DNA from: Nitrospira sp.
GTDB lineage: Bacteria; Nitrospirota; Nitrospiria; Nitrospirales; Nitrospiraceae
Direction: 5' to 3'
Assembly: GCA_029858925.1 (NCBI GenBank)
Contig: JAOUEB010000043.1
Location: 1-8,100 of the forward strand
Length of the DNA: 8,100 nucleotides
The position numbers were made by a program, and so were the translations under genes. This document shows, piece after piece, positions 1 to 7,406 of the stretch. The notes below the pieces were generated by a model. The model was not told the origin of the DNA, did no database searches, and worked only from the letters and a program-made list of their open reading frames with translations. Within the stretch, counting starts at the first letter, position 1; each line of letters starts with the position of its first letter.

Positions 1-338
1 CGATCGCGCTGTCCTGCCACATCTAACCCACCCTCGGTCGTGAGTTCCTGCCGTTTCTCCGGCACAAGGGTGACCAGATCCGGTTTGACCGTGAGTGCGA
101 TTTTCGCCATCGCATCGTCCGCCGCCATTTCCAGGTCGAGCTTCGTGCGGATGATCTCGCGCAAGAGCTGCAAGTCCCGGTCTTGAATGTGCCGGCGGTC
201 TTCGCGCAGATGGACGACCAGCCCGTCGGCCCCGGCGAGTTCGGTAAGGATGGCTGCGGCCAGCGGGTCAGGGTCGTTCCCTCCCCGCGCCTGCCGCAAT
301 GTCGCCACGTGATCGATATTGACGCCCAGCCGGGCCAC
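1..338 (-). CDS. pdxJ: Pyridoxine 5'-phosphate synthase PdxJ, N-terminal part (runs off the left edge)
   Basis: PdxJ condenses 1-deoxy-xylulose 5-phosphate with 3-amino-2-oxopropyl phosphate to give pyridoxine 5'-phosphate, the last ring-forming step of DXP-dependent vitamin B6 synthesis in the cytoplasm. About 112 codons are visible, and the C-terminal half lies outside the window. Translation shows the hallmark segments in order: [16 protein letters not shown] (residues 5-20), [18 protein letters not shown] (38-55), [13 protein letters not shown] (69-81) and [20 protein letters not shown]. His43, Arg45, His50 and Glu70 match the conserved active-site positions of the E. coli enzyme (His45, His52, Glu72 region). 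I chose the GTG at 338: it gives the family's usual N-terminus and has a GGAGG (plus-strand 343-347) four bases upstream. It is divergent from the threonine operon, in which two enzymes need PLP. Identification is very secure; the exact start is slightly less so. Confidence 0.95.
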   Translation of the reverse strand, partial: MARLGVNIDHVATLRQARGGNDPDPLAAAILTELAGADGLVVHLREDRRHIQDRDLQLLREIIRTKLDLEMAADDAMAKIALTVKPDLVTLVPEKRQELTTEGGLDVAGQRD

Positions 339-521
339 GTTTCCTCCGTCCAGTCTGTGGCGTACAAGAAGAAATGGAACAGCGATGAGGTACTACTTGT
401 GGATATTAGTAGCAGAAAGAAGCGAGAGGGAGCAAGAACAGACTCGGTCACATTGAACCACACAAGTCTTGCAGGCCATATCGGGCGATGAATTCGGAAC
501 CCCACAGAATCACGAGGCAAA

Positions 522-550
522 TTGACTCGACCGGAGCCCTCCATTAGAAT
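522..550 (+). promoter_or_regulatory. Sigma70-type promoter for the alaC-hom-thrC-HSK-lysC operon
   Basis: A TTGACT -35 box (522-527) and a TAGAAT -10 box (545-550) are separated by exactly 17 bases, each one mismatch from consensus. Transcription would start near 557, giving a leader of about 70 bases before the alaC ATG. It is the only strong promoter-like pair seen in the 339-627 divergent region. A six-codon reading frame in the leader (579-599, MTKEER) has only one Thr, so it does not look like a threonine attenuator. The rest of the gap (339-521) shows no convincing promoter for pdxJ, only a 5-bp inverted repeat CTACT/AGTAG at 393-397 and 408-412. Confidence 0.7.
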
Positions 551-627
551 AGGCCCTTCTCAGCGGGTCTTTGGCGGAATGACCAAGGAAGAACGTTGAG
601 CACGACCAAGAAAGTCAGAGGAGGGTC

Positions 628-1824
628 ATGGGGCTGGGCGACGGGTTTTATCGAATCAAGCGACTCCCTCCGTATGTCTTCGCGCAAGTGCAATCGCTCA
701 AGCTTGAAGCTCGGCAGCGGGGCGAGGACATCATCGATTTCGGCATGGGGAATCCGGACCAGCCGACACCGCCGCACATCGTCGAGAAGATGATCGAGGC
801 AACCCGGAAGAGCAAGAACCATCGGTATTCCGCTTCACGCGGGATTACGAAGCTCCGGCACGCGATCTGCGGATGGTACAAGCGAAACTACGATGTAGAT
901 CTCGACCCTGAGACGGAAGCCATCGTCACCATCGGGTCCAAAGAAGGGCTGGCGCACCTGGCGTTAGCCACGATCGGTCCCGGCGATGTGGTGTTGACTC
1001 CGACGCCGACCTATCCGATCCACATGTACAGTTTCATTATTGCGGGCGGCGAAGTTCGTGGAATCGAGCTGCGCCAGGACAGCGACTTTTTTGAAGACCT
1101 GACGCGCGTCTATCGCCAGACGTTTCCGCGCCCGAAAATTCTCGTCATCAATTTTCCGCACAACCCGACCACCGCCGTGGTGGACCTTGAGTTTTTCAAA
1201 AAGGTCGTGGCCTTCGCCAAGGAGCATCAGGTCATCGTCATTCACGATCTGGCCTATGCCGATTTGGTGTTCGACGGGTATAAAGCGCCGAGTTTTCTTC
1301 AAGTGCCCGGAGCGAAGGACATCGGAGTAGAGTTCTATACACTCTCCAAGGCGTACAACATGCCCGGATGGCGCGTGGGATTTTGTGTGGGCAATCGCGA
1401 GGTCGTGGGCGCGCTGGCGAAAATTAAGAGCTATTTGGACTACGGCATTTTCCAACCCATTCAAATCGCCAGCGTGATCGCGCTGAACGGACCTCAGGAA
1501 TGCGTCAAGGAGACGGTTTTGCGTTATCAGAAACGGCGCGATGTCTTGGTCGGCGGGTTGAATCGCATCGGATGGAAGGTAGCGAAGCCGATGGCCACGA
1601 TGTTCGTGTGGGCGCACATTCCCCTTCCGTACCGCCACATGGGGTCTCTTGAATTTTCAAAGCTCCTGCTCAAAGAAGCGAAAGTTGCGGTCTCTCCAGG
1701 GATCGGGTTTGGCGAGGGCGGCGATGAGTACGTGCGGTTTGGGCTGGTGGAAAACGAGCATCGCACGCGCCAAGCGGTCAGGGGGATTCGCAAAACGCTC
1801 AAACTCGACGGAGCGGAAGAATGA
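628..1824 (+). CDS. alaC: AlaC-type PLP-dependent aminotransferase (alanine transaminase family)
   Basis: This is a fold-type I aminotransferase of 398 residues, close to E. coli AlaC (about 412). AlaC makes alanine from pyruvate using glutamate as amino donor, and the wider class includes aspartate and LL-diaminopimelate aminotransferases. The N-terminus ([10 protein letters not shown]) and the stretches [32 protein letters not shown] and [11 protein letters not shown] are AlaC hallmarks. PLP contacts are visible: Asn179 (HNPTT), Asp207 and Tyr210 (HDLAYAD), Schiff-base Lys241 ([11 protein letters not shown]) and carboxylate-binding Arg370 (YVRFGL). The ATG at 628 has a strong AGGAGG three bases upstream, and an in-frame stop lies at 580-582. 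Its end overlaps hom by four bases (ATGA). As first gene of a threonine operon it could supply aspartate or recycle amino groups, but that substrate role is inference; the family assignment is firm. Confidence 0.93.
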   Translation: MGLGDGFYRIKRLPPYVFAQVQSLKLEARQRGEDIIDFGMGNPDQPTPPHIVEKMIEATRKSKNHRYSASRGITKLRHAICGWYKRNYDVDLDPETEAIVTIGSKEGLAHLALATIGPGDVVLTPTPTYPIHMYSFIIAGGEVRGIELRQDSDFFEDLTRVYRQTFPRPKILVINFPHNPTTAVVDLEFFKKVVAFAKEHQVIVIHDLAYADLVFDGYKAPSFLQVPGAKDIGVEFYTLSKAYNMPGWRVGFCVGNREVVGALAKIKSYLDYGIFQPIQIASVIALNGPQECVKETVLRYQKRRDVLVGGLNRIGWKVAKPMATMFVWAHIPLPYRHMGSLEFSKLLLKEAKVAVSPGIGFGEGGDEYVRFGLVENEHRTRQAVRGIRKTLKLDGAEE

Positions 1825-3134
1825 AGTCTCGCATCGGGGTCGGCATCATCGGTTTCGGCACGGTGGGCGTCGGCACGGCGAAAGTGCTTCTCGACAATGC
1901 GGCGCTCATTCGACGCCGTGTCGGTGTGCCCGTCGAACTGATCCGCATCGCGGATCTCGATGTCACGCGCGATCGTGGGATGGTGCTGCCGTCAGGCCTG
2001 TTGACGACCGATGCGAAGCAGGTGCTCCACGATCCCGCCATCGACGTTGTGATCGAACTGATCGGCGGATACGATACGGCCAAGCGCGTTATCCTGGAGG
2101 CGATTGCCGCGGGCAAGCAGGTGGTCACGGCAAACAAGGCGCTTCTCGCTCTCCACGGAGAAGAAATTTTCGAGGCCGCGACGCGCCAGGGCGTGGATGT
2201 AGGGTTCGAAGCCAGCGTGGGCGGTGGGATTCCCGTCGTTCGATCGCTGATGGAAGGCCTTGCAGGCAATACGATCGAGTCCATCTATGGCATCATCAAC
2301 GGCACCTCGAATTACATTCTATCGAGAATGACCCGCGAGGGCGAGAGTTTCGAGTCGGTGCTCAAAGACGCGCAGCAAGCCGGATACGCCGAAGCAGACC
2401 CCACCTTCGACGTGGCGGGAATCGACTCGGCGCACAAACTCGCCATTCTCGTGAGTCTGGCCTACGGCACGCCGGTGAATTTCAAAGAGATCTTTACCGA
2501 AGGGATCACGCACATCACGCCGACCGACATCGCCTATGCGAAGGAATTCGGGTTTACGATCAAACTGCTGGGCATCGCGAAGCTTGCGGACGGCGAAGTC
2601 GAAGCCCGTGTGCACCCCACGATGGTGCCGTCGGCCTCTCCTATCGCGCAGGTCGACGGCGTCTATAACGCGATTCAATTGGTCGGCGACGCAGTCGGCG
2701 ACGTCATTTTATACGGCCGAGGGGCCGGATCGATGCCGACCGGGAGCGCTGTGGTGAGCGACGTGATCGCTATCGGCCGGAATTTGCTCAAGGGCGCGGT
2801 CGGCCGTGTGCCAGTTGCGTCGTTTCGACAGGAAGAGCGGCGACCGATGCGCATGAAGCCGATAGAAGAAATCAGCTCGCTGTACTATCTGCGATTCATG
2901 GTGGTCGATCGTCCCGGCGTCTTGGCGCAGATTGCCGGCGAACTGGGCCGCTGCGGCATCAGTATTTCGTCGATGTTGCAGCAGGGGCGCCGGGAAGGGC
3001 AGACGGTGTCGGTGGTCATCAAGACGCATATGGCCAAGGAGCGCGATGTGCAAACGGCGCTCCGCGACATCAACCGCAAGGCCTTCGTATCCGAACCCGC
3101 GACGCTTATTCGGGTTGAAGGCCGAGACGAGTGA
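1821..3134 (+). CDS. hom: Homoserine dehydrogenase with C-terminal ACT domain
   Basis: It reduces aspartate 4-semialdehyde to homoserine with NAD(P)H, the branch step toward threonine and methionine. Of 437 residues, 1-130 form the Rossmann domain with GFGTVG (Gly11, Gly13, Gly16) and VTANK (Lys106). The catalytic domain follows, with [21 protein letters not shown] and [16 protein letters not shown]; Glu191, Asp197, Asp202 and Lys206 have the same spacing as Glu208, Asp214, Asp219 and Lys223 of the yeast enzyme. Residues from about 354 on form an ACT domain ([21 protein letters not shown]) that in this family usually senses threonine, so end-product inhibition is likely. Length is normal for the monofunctional ACT-containing class. 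The ATG overlaps the alaC stop as ATGA, with GGAG (1810-1813) seven bases upstream, so translational coupling is expected. thrC follows after 16 bases. No abnormality was seen. Confidence 0.97.
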   Translation: MKSRIGVGIIGFGTVGVGTAKVLLDNAALIRRRVGVPVELIRIADLDVTRDRGMVLPSGLLTTDAKQVLHDPAIDVVIELIGGYDTAKRVILEAIAAGKQVVTANKALLALHGEEIFEAATRQGVDVGFEASVGGGIPVVRSLMEGLAGNTIESIYGIINGTSNYILSRMTREGESFESVLKDAQQAGYAEADPTFDVAGIDSAHKLAILVSLAYGTPVNFKEIFTEGITHITPTDIAYAKEFGFTIKLLGIAKLADGEVEARVHPTMVPSASPIAQVDGVYNAIQLVGDAVGDVILYGRGAGSMPTGSAVVSDVIAIGRNLLKGAVGRVPVASFRQEERRPMRMKPIEEISSLYYLRFMVVDRPGVLAQIAGELGRCGISISSMLQQGRREGQTVSVVIKTHMAKERDVQTALRDINRKAFVSEPATLIRVEGRDE

Positions 3135-3150
3135 ATGGACGAGTGATCGG

Positions 3151-4209
3151 ATGAATCGCTGGCGCGGCATTATCGAAGAATATCGCAAGTTTCTTCCGGT
3201 GTCTGATCAGACACCGGTCATCAGCCTGTCCGAGGGCAATACGCCGCTCATTCGCGCGGCGAGACTGGCCAAGGCGATTGCGCCAGGGATCGACCTGCAC
3301 CTTAAATTCGAGGGTATGAATCCGACGGGCTCATTCAAAGACCGCGGCATGACGATGGCGATTTCGAAGGCGGTCGAACAGGGCGCTCGAGCCGTGATGT
3401 GCGCCTCCACCGGCAACACGTCCGCCGCCGCCGCCGCCTATGGCGCCCGCGCAGGGGTGGCCGTCTACGTGCTGATTCCCGCCGGCAAGATCGCGATGGG
3501 GAAACTCTCTCAAGCGATGATGCATCAAGCCACGGTGATTCAAATCGAAGGGAATTTCGACCAGGCTCTCACGCTCGTCAAGGATCTCTCAGCCGCCCAT
3601 CATATCGAGTTGGTCAACTCACTGAATCCATTCCGAATCGAAGGCCAGAAGACCGCCGCGTTCGAGGTGTGCGATCAACTCGGCGATGCGCCGATGCTTC
3701 ATGTGCTGCCGGTTGGCAATGCGGGAAATATTACGGCCTACTGGAAGGGATATCAGGAGTATCGCATGGCGAATCAAACGACGAAACTTCCCCGCATGAT
3801 GGGATTTCAGGCTGCCGGCGCGGCTCCGATCGTGCTGGGAAAAATAGTGGAGCAGCCACAGACTGTTGCGACGGCGATTCGCATCGGCAACCCGGCCAGC
3901 TGGTCGGCGGCCCTGAAGGCTGTCGACGAGTCTTCCGGCGCCATCGATATGGTGACCGACGAAGAAATTCTTCACGCCTATGTAACCGTGGCGTCCACAG
4001 AGGGCGTCTTTTGCGAACCGGCTTCCGCCGCATCGGTCGCAGGAGTGGCCAAATTGCATCGGGCAGGGGCGCTACGAGAAGGAGACACGGTGGTATGCAC
4101 CTTAACTGGGCATGGGTTGAAAGATGCGGATACGGCCATCAGCGTGTCCAAGCAACCGTTGACCGTCAAAGCGACACGCGAGGATGTCGCCCGTCTCTTG
4201 CGGATGTAA
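3151..4209 (+). CDS. thrC: Threonine synthase
   Basis: This PLP-dependent (fold-type II) enzyme converts O-phosphohomoserine to threonine and phosphate. At 352 residues it is of the short class, the same size as the Bacillus enzyme. Visible signatures are [11 protein letters not shown] (26-36), the Schiff-base motif TGSFKDRG with Lys63, [28 protein letters not shown], the glycine-rich phosphate loop [11 protein letters not shown] and the C-terminal [12 protein letters not shown]. The open frame continues well upstream inside hom, but homology begins at [16 protein letters not shown], so the ATG at 3151 is the start. Its ribosome binding site is weak (gagtgatcgg), which suggests dependence on ribosomes finishing hom 16 bases upstream. 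Its substrate requires a homoserine kinase; no ThrB of the GHMP type is in the window, and the next gene is the candidate. Confidence 0.97.
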   Translation: MNRWRGIIEEYRKFLPVSDQTPVISLSEGNTPLIRAARLAKAIAPGIDLHLKFEGMNPTGSFKDRGMTMAISKAVEQGARAVMCASTGNTSAAAAAYGARAGVAVYVLIPAGKIAMGKLSQAMMHQATVIQIEGNFDQALTLVKDLSAAHHIELVNSLNPFRIEGQKTAAFEVCDQLGDAPMLHVLPVGNAGNITAYWKGYQEYRMANQTTKLPRMMGFQAAGAAPIVLGKIVEQPQTVATAIRIGNPASWSAALKAVDESSGAIDMVTDEEILHAYVTVASTEGVFCEPASAASVAGVAKLHRAGALREGDTVVCTLTGHGLKDADTAISVSKQPLTVKATREDVARLLRM

Positions 4210-4225
4210 GCATGGTGCAGACCAG

Positions 4226-5437
4226 ATGAAATATGTAATCTTGCACGCCGGTGGAATGGCCGATCAGCCTCGGCAAGAACTGGGCGGCCGTACGCCGCTT
4301 CAGGCTTCCTCGACCCCTCATCTCGATCGTCTGGCGCAGAGCGGAGAGCTCGGCAGGCTCCTGATTCCCACCGACGGCCTGCTCTATAGAAGCGGATTGA
4401 GCAGCGCGGCAATTCTTGGATATGACCCGAAGAAGTATTATCAAGGCCCGGGCCCGCTTGAAGCGGCCAGCTTGGGCGTCTCCGTGACAGAACAGGACGT
4501 GGTCTATCGGTGCACGATGGTGACCGTGAAGCCGGAAGGTGGAAAGGCCATCGGCGACATCAAGAAACTGGGTTCCCACGTGCTATTGGACGATGCGACC
4601 GCCGGCTTGATTGACACGGAAGAGGCTCGGGAATTGATCGAGGCGATGAACGAACAACTGGGGTCCGAGACCATCCAATTTTATCCCGGAGCGGGCCATC
4701 GCCATCTCATGGTCTGGGTCAACGGAAAGTCACGGGCGGTCTGCGTGGATCCCAAGACCGTCCTCGGCCGGTCCATCGCGGATGCATTACCCACCGGTGA
4801 CGGCGCCGACATTCTTCGGATGCTCATGGACGCCGCGCACCTGATTCTGCGCGATCATCCGGTGAACGAGGAACGGGAAGCCGCAGGCAAGAAGCCGGCG
4901 AATTGCGTCTGGCTGTGGGGTGAGGGGCGGGCCGTCCTGTGGCCGAGCCTGCCGGAAAAGTATCACATCAAAGGCGCGGTCGTGGCCACGAGCGACGTGC
5001 AGCGCGGTGTTGGGATCTGTGCCGGCCTCGATGCGGTGGACCCCGATCAGCTTGCGGCCGGAGACCTCCGCGCGAAGGCGGCCATGGCGCTGGCGGAATC
5101 TGCCAAGAAAGACTTCATCTATGTGCATGCCGGGCTGACGGACGAGGTTGTTCACAGTTCTGATCCCAACGCAAAGGTGCGCGGCATCGAAGCGTTCGAT
5201 CGAGATCTCGTCGGTCCCGTGATCGAGGGATTGGCCAAACAGGGGCCGTACCGCTATCTGGTCATTTGTGATCATGGCGATGTCTCGCAAGTCCCCGCGT
5301 TCTATGCCTTCGGAGAAGGAGGCGGAAAGGCGGCGGCGCCGGGGAGCCGTCGGTTTACAGAGTCCGACGCCCAGGCTGCAGAGACGCCGGTCCGCGACGC
5401 CACCAAGTTTGTCAACAAGCTCTTTGCAAACGGGTGA
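4226..5437 (+). CDS. ApgM-like protein, putative non-orthologous homoserine kinase (annotated elsewhere as cofactor-independent phosphoglycerate mutase)
   Basis: This 403-residue protein belongs to the archaeal-type phosphoglycerate mutase group (COG3635-like) of the alkaline phosphatase superfamily. The subgroup found in thr clusters has been proposed, and in some bacteria supported, as a replacement homoserine kinase; I infer that role from the position between thrC and lysC. Family segments: GGMADQP (9-15), [19 protein letters not shown] (19-37), Ser56 at the nucleophile position, [75 protein letters not shown] (Asp306, His310) and DHGDVS (Asp349, His350). Two expected metal ligands are missing: Gly9 stands where the family has Asp (DGMAD), and the THxxDPVP segment after the second DH is shortened, removing its His. 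The ATG at 4226 gives the family N-terminus; the frame stays open further upstream. The ribosome site is weak. Family is sure; kinase activity is not. Confidence 0.85.
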   Translation: MKYVILHAGGMADQPRQELGGRTPLQASSTPHLDRLAQSGELGRLLIPTDGLLYRSGLSSAAILGYDPKKYYQGPGPLEAASLGVSVTEQDVVYRCTMVTVKPEGGKAIGDIKKLGSHVLLDDATAGLIDTEEARELIEAMNEQLGSETIQFYPGAGHRHLMVWVNGKSRAVCVDPKTVLGRSIADALPTGDGADILRMLMDAAHLILRDHPVNEEREAAGKKPANCVWLWGEGRAVLWPSLPEKYHIKGAVVATSDVQRGVGICAGLDAVDPDQLAAGDLRAKAAMALAESAKKDFIYVHAGLTDEVVHSSDPNAKVRGIEAFDRDLVGPVIEGLAKQGPYRYLVICDHGDVSQVPAFYAFGEGGGKAAAPGSRRFTESDAQAAETPVRDATKFVNKLFANG

Positions 5438-5442
5438 CGCCG

Positions 5443-6666
5443 GTGGCATTGATCGTCCAAAAGTATGGCGGCACGTCGGTCGGATCGATCGAGCGGATTC
5501 ACCGGGTCGCCGACCGGGTGGTCCGAACACAGCGGGAGGGGCATCGGATCGTAGTCGTGCTATCCGCCATGAGCGGCGAAACGGACCGCTTGCTCAAGCT
5601 GGCGCATGAGGCGACACCGGTTCCGGACGAGCGCGAGCTGGACATGCTGCTCTCGACCGGAGAGCGGGTCACGATTGCCCTGTTGGCCATGGAATTGCGC
5701 GGGCGGGGGATCAATGCACGGTCCTACACGGGCCGGCAAGTCGGCATCATGACCGATAGCGCCCATACCAACGCCCGCATCGCGCGGGTCACGGCGGATC
5801 GAATCCGCGAGGCGCTGGAAGAAGGTATCATTCCGGTCGTGGCGGGGTTCCAAGGGATCAATGCACAGTCGGATGTGACGACGCTCGGCCGCGGAGGGTC
5901 CGATCTTTCCGCCGTGGCGTTGGCCGCGGCGTTGAAGGCGGACCGCTGTGTCATCTTTACCGACGTGGACGGAGTCTACACGGCGGACCCCAATATTGTG
6001 CCGACGGCGCGGCGGATCGATAAAATCTCCTACGAAGAGATGCTCGAAATGGCCAGCCTCGGGGCCAAAGTCCTTCAGACCAGATCGGTCGAGTTTGCGG
6101 CCAAGTTCAACGTGCCGGTGGAGGTGAATTCGAGCTTCAAGGAAGGAAAGGGGACCCTCGTGACGAAGGAAGATACGGACATGGAAGCGGTGGCGGTGGC
6201 CGGAGTCACCGGGGACCGCAATCAGGCGAAGATCACGATCGTCGGCGTACCCGATAAGCCGGGCGTCGCTGCGCGGATTTTCGGGACCGTGGCGGAGGCC
6301 CATATCAATGTCGACATGATCATTCAGAATATCAGCCAGGCGGCTACGACGGATCTGTCCTTCACGGTGCCGCGTGTCGATCTCAAAAAAGCCGTGCCGA
6401 TCATTGAAGCCGTGGCCAAGGACATCGAGGCCAAGTCGGTGTCGGTGACCGAAGCCATTGCAAAGGTTTCGCTCATCGGGGTGGGCATGCGATCCCATTC
6501 AGGAGTCGCGGCGAAAATGTTCGAAGTGCTCGCGCGCGAGGGCGTCAATATCATGATGATCAGCACCTCGGAGATCAAAATCTCCTGCGTGATTGACGAA
6601 AAGTATCTCGAACTGGCCATGCGCGCCCTGCATACCGCATTCGGTCTCGACCGAGCTCAGCCCTGA
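5443..6666 (+). CDS. lysC: Aspartate kinase (alpha subunit), two ACT domains
   Basis: It phosphorylates aspartate with ATP, the first committed step toward lysine, threonine and methionine. From the GTG at 5443 it is 407 residues and begins [13 protein letters not shown], the usual family N-terminus with catalytic Lys7. An alternative GTG at 5434 overlaps the previous stop (GTGA) and would add three residues; neither has a good ribosome site. The kinase domain (about 1-230) shows [28 protein letters not shown] and [15 protein letters not shown] domain 1 starts near 262 ([17 protein letters not shown]) and ACT domain 2 near 341 ([30 protein letters not shown]). This is the single-function class typical of Corynebacterium, Thermus and Pseudomonas, in which lysine and threonine inhibit together. 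It closes the operon. An internal start (6181) may also make a beta subunit. Confidence 0.96.
   Translation: MALIVQKYGGTSVGSIERIHRVADRVVRTQREGHRIVVVLSAMSGETDRLLKLAHEATPVPDERELDMLLSTGERVTIALLAMELRGRGINARSYTGRQVGIMTDSAHTNARIARVTADRIREALEEGIIPVVAGFQGINAQSDVTTLGRGGSDLSAVALAAALKADRCVIFTDVDGVYTADPNIVPTARRIDKISYEEMLEMASLGAKVLQTRSVEFAAKFNVPVEVNSSFKEGKGTLVTKEDTDMEAVAVAGVTGDRNQAKITIVGVPDKPGVAARIFGTVAEAHINVDMIIQNISQAATTDLSFTVPRVDLKKAVPIIEAVAKDIEAKSVSVTEAIAKVSLIGVGMRSHSGVAAKMFEVLAREGVNIMMISTSEIKISCVIDEKYLELAMRALHTAFGLDRAQP
6181..6666 (+). other. lysC: Probable internal translation start of lysC (beta regulatory subunit)
   Basis: Inside lysC, an in-frame ATG at 6181 (residue 247 of the alpha chain) has AAGGA at 6166-6170, ten bases upstream. 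It would give a 161-residue product holding just the two ACT domains, beginning [10 protein letters not shown]. In Corynebacterium and some other bacteria the regulatory beta subunit starts at this very point (MEEAVLTGVA) to form an alpha2-beta2 enzyme. Placement and ribosome site are seen directly; actual use of the start is inferred. Confidence 0.5.
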
Positions 6667-6667
6667 A

Positions 6668-6686
6668 ACGGGCGGGCCAAGCCCGT
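6668..6686 (+). terminator. GC-rich hairpin directly after lysC, weak terminator candidate
   Basis: ACGGGC (6668-6673) can pair with GCCCGT (6681-6686) around a 7-base loop, or CGGGC (6673-6677) with GCCCG (6681-6685) around a 3-base loop. It starts one base after the lysC stop codon. No T-run follows, so it is not a classical intrinsic terminator; it could stabilise the operon's 3' end or act with Rho. Confidence 0.3.
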
Positions 6687-6733
6687 ACAAAGCATGGCCA
6701 TCCCGCGAGTTGTCAATCATTCCAAGACCCCAC

Positions 6734-6871
6734 TCTAGCAGGCTGCGGAAAACCCTCCGCTCATCCATCGAGAGCCTCAGGGCGAACGGTGCGCTCATTG
6801 AATATGCTGGCGTTATCCGTTCGTGCTGAGCTTGCCGAAGCATGAAACCCGATTGTTTCGCAGCCTGCGAG
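6734..6871. repeat. REP/MITE-like imperfect inverted-repeat element between lysC and mscL
   Basis: The ends are inverted copies: GCAGGCTGCGGAAA (6738-6751) against TTTCGCAGCCTGC (6856-6868), identical apart from one extra G on the left. A nested pair lies inside: CTCAGGGCGAACGG (6776-6789) against CCGTTCGTGCTGAG (6817-6830), 12 of 14 pairing. The right arm also holds a smaller palindrome, TTCGTGCT (6820-6827) with AGCATGAA (6839-6846). The motif around GTTCGTGCTGAGCTTG resembles dispersed palindromic repeats known from many bacterial genomes. No transposase is present, so mobilisation would need one in trans. The right end abuts the mscL ribosome binding site. The 6687-6733 stretch to its left holds nothing I can recognise. 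Confidence 0.7.
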
Positions 6872-6881
6872 AGGGGGCAGA

Positions 6882-7302
6882 ATGCTGAAAGAGTTGAGGG
6901 GGGGGGTGCCATGAGCGGTAATGTCCTCGACATGGCGATCGGCGTGATCATCGGCGGCGCCTTCGGCAAGATCGTCTCGTCGCTCGTCAGCGACGTCCTC
7001 ATGCCTCCCCTTGGGCCGCTGATGGGCAAAGTGGATTTTTCCAGCCTCTTCATCAATATGTCCAATACCCCGCACCATCCTTGGTGGCGGCGAAAGCGGC
7101 CGCCGCCTCGACGCTTAATTACGGGGTCTTTCTGCAAAGCGTCTCTGACTTTCGCATCATTGCCTTCGTCATCTTCATGTTGGTCAAACAGATGAATCGG
7201 TTGAAAAAAGAAACAGCTCCGCCGCCGCCTGCTCCGCCAGCGCCGTCCAACGAAGAGAAATTGTTGACAGAAATCCGCGATCTTTTGAGGGGCCGTCAGT
7301 AA
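6882..7302 (+). pseudogene. mscL: Large-conductance mechanosensitive channel MscL, interrupted by two frameshifts
   Basis: MscL is an inner-membrane pentamer that opens under high membrane tension to save cells from hypo-osmotic bursting. All parts of the family are here but in three frames. Frame A from the ATG at 6882 reads MLKELRG, preceded by GAGAGGGGG four bases upstream. Frame B from 6911 reads [20 protein letters not shown] and continues through the first membrane helix to INMSNTP. Frame C from about 7072 reads [20 protein letters not shown], the second membrane helix, a proline-rich linker and the typical tail LLTEIRDLL. Restoring the G tract (7 or 10 G instead of 9) and adding one base at the CCCC of 7068-7071 gives a normal protein of about 140 residues. 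An Arg (codon 7153-7155) sits in the second helix where Leu is usual (DFRIIAF). It may be real decay, a switchable gene or homopolymer sequencing error; an ATG at 6911 could give a version lacking the N-terminal helix. Confidence 0.85.
6898..6906 (+). repeat. Run of nine G at the 5' end of mscL
   Basis: Nine consecutive G lie in codons 6-9 of mscL counted from the ATG at 6882. With nine, translation from 6882 stops at TGA 6912-6914; with seven or ten, it stays in frame into the channel. Such tracts are slippage-prone and are also hard to sequence accurately. Confidence 0.9.
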
Positions 7303-7303
7303 G

Positions 7304-7321
7304 CTGCCTGACTCATGGCAG
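7304..7321 (+). terminator. Short hairpin after mscL, weak terminator candidate
   Basis: CTGCC (7304-7308) pairs with GGCAG (7317-7321) around an 8-base loop, starting two bases after the mscL stop. The stem is short and no T-run follows, so this is only a weak candidate. Confidence 0.25.
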
Positions 7322-7362
7322 TTCGTGGCGAAGGGGTGACCTCCGCGCGACAGTTGCGAAAA

Positions 7363-7406
7363 GCGAGACTCGCGTGATGCGCAAGGCCCATCCTTGCCAG
7401 TCTCGC
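7363..7406. other. Compound stem-loop in the mscL / DUF1348 convergent gap
   Basis: An outer 8-bp perfect stem GCGAGACT (7363-7370) / AGTCTCGC (7399-7406) encloses an inner 6-bp stem GCAAGG (7381-7386) / CCTTGC (7392-7397) with loop CCCAT. Ten bases bulge on the left side and one on the right. It lies between convergent genes where a shared terminator or transcript-end structure would be expected, although no T-run flanks it. The rest of 7303-7527 carries no gene I can support. Confidence 0.5.

Noticed and set aside
339..521. pdxJ promoter in the divergent region
   Set aside because: A TAATAT-like box on the minus strand has no -35 partner at acceptable spacing.
23..544. 173-residue minus-strand open frame overlapping pdxJ
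   Set aside because: Its frame differs from the one encoding clear PdxJ motifs, and its composition (Trp/Arg/Ser rich) is that of a shadow frame.
579..599. Six-codon leader frame MTKEER before alaC as a threonine attenuator
   Set aside because: Only one Thr codon, and no terminator/antiterminator hairpin pair in the leader.
1649..2668. 339-residue plus-strand open frame across alaC and hom
   Set aside because: Very Arg-rich translation out of frame with two well-recognised enzymes; a shadow.
2932..3150. Upstream extension of thrC into hom
   Set aside because: The extra residues are Arg/Ser-rich shadow translation of the hom ACT domain; the family N-terminus starts at 3151.
4184..4225. Upstream extension of the ApgM-like protein to an earlier ATG
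   Set aside because: It would overlap the end of thrC and add residues ([13 protein letters not shown]) not seen in the family; homology begins at the ATG at 4226.
5560..6498. 312-residue minus-strand open frame opposite lysC
   Set aside because: His/Arg/Asp-rich antisense shadow of a strongly conserved kinase; no family features.
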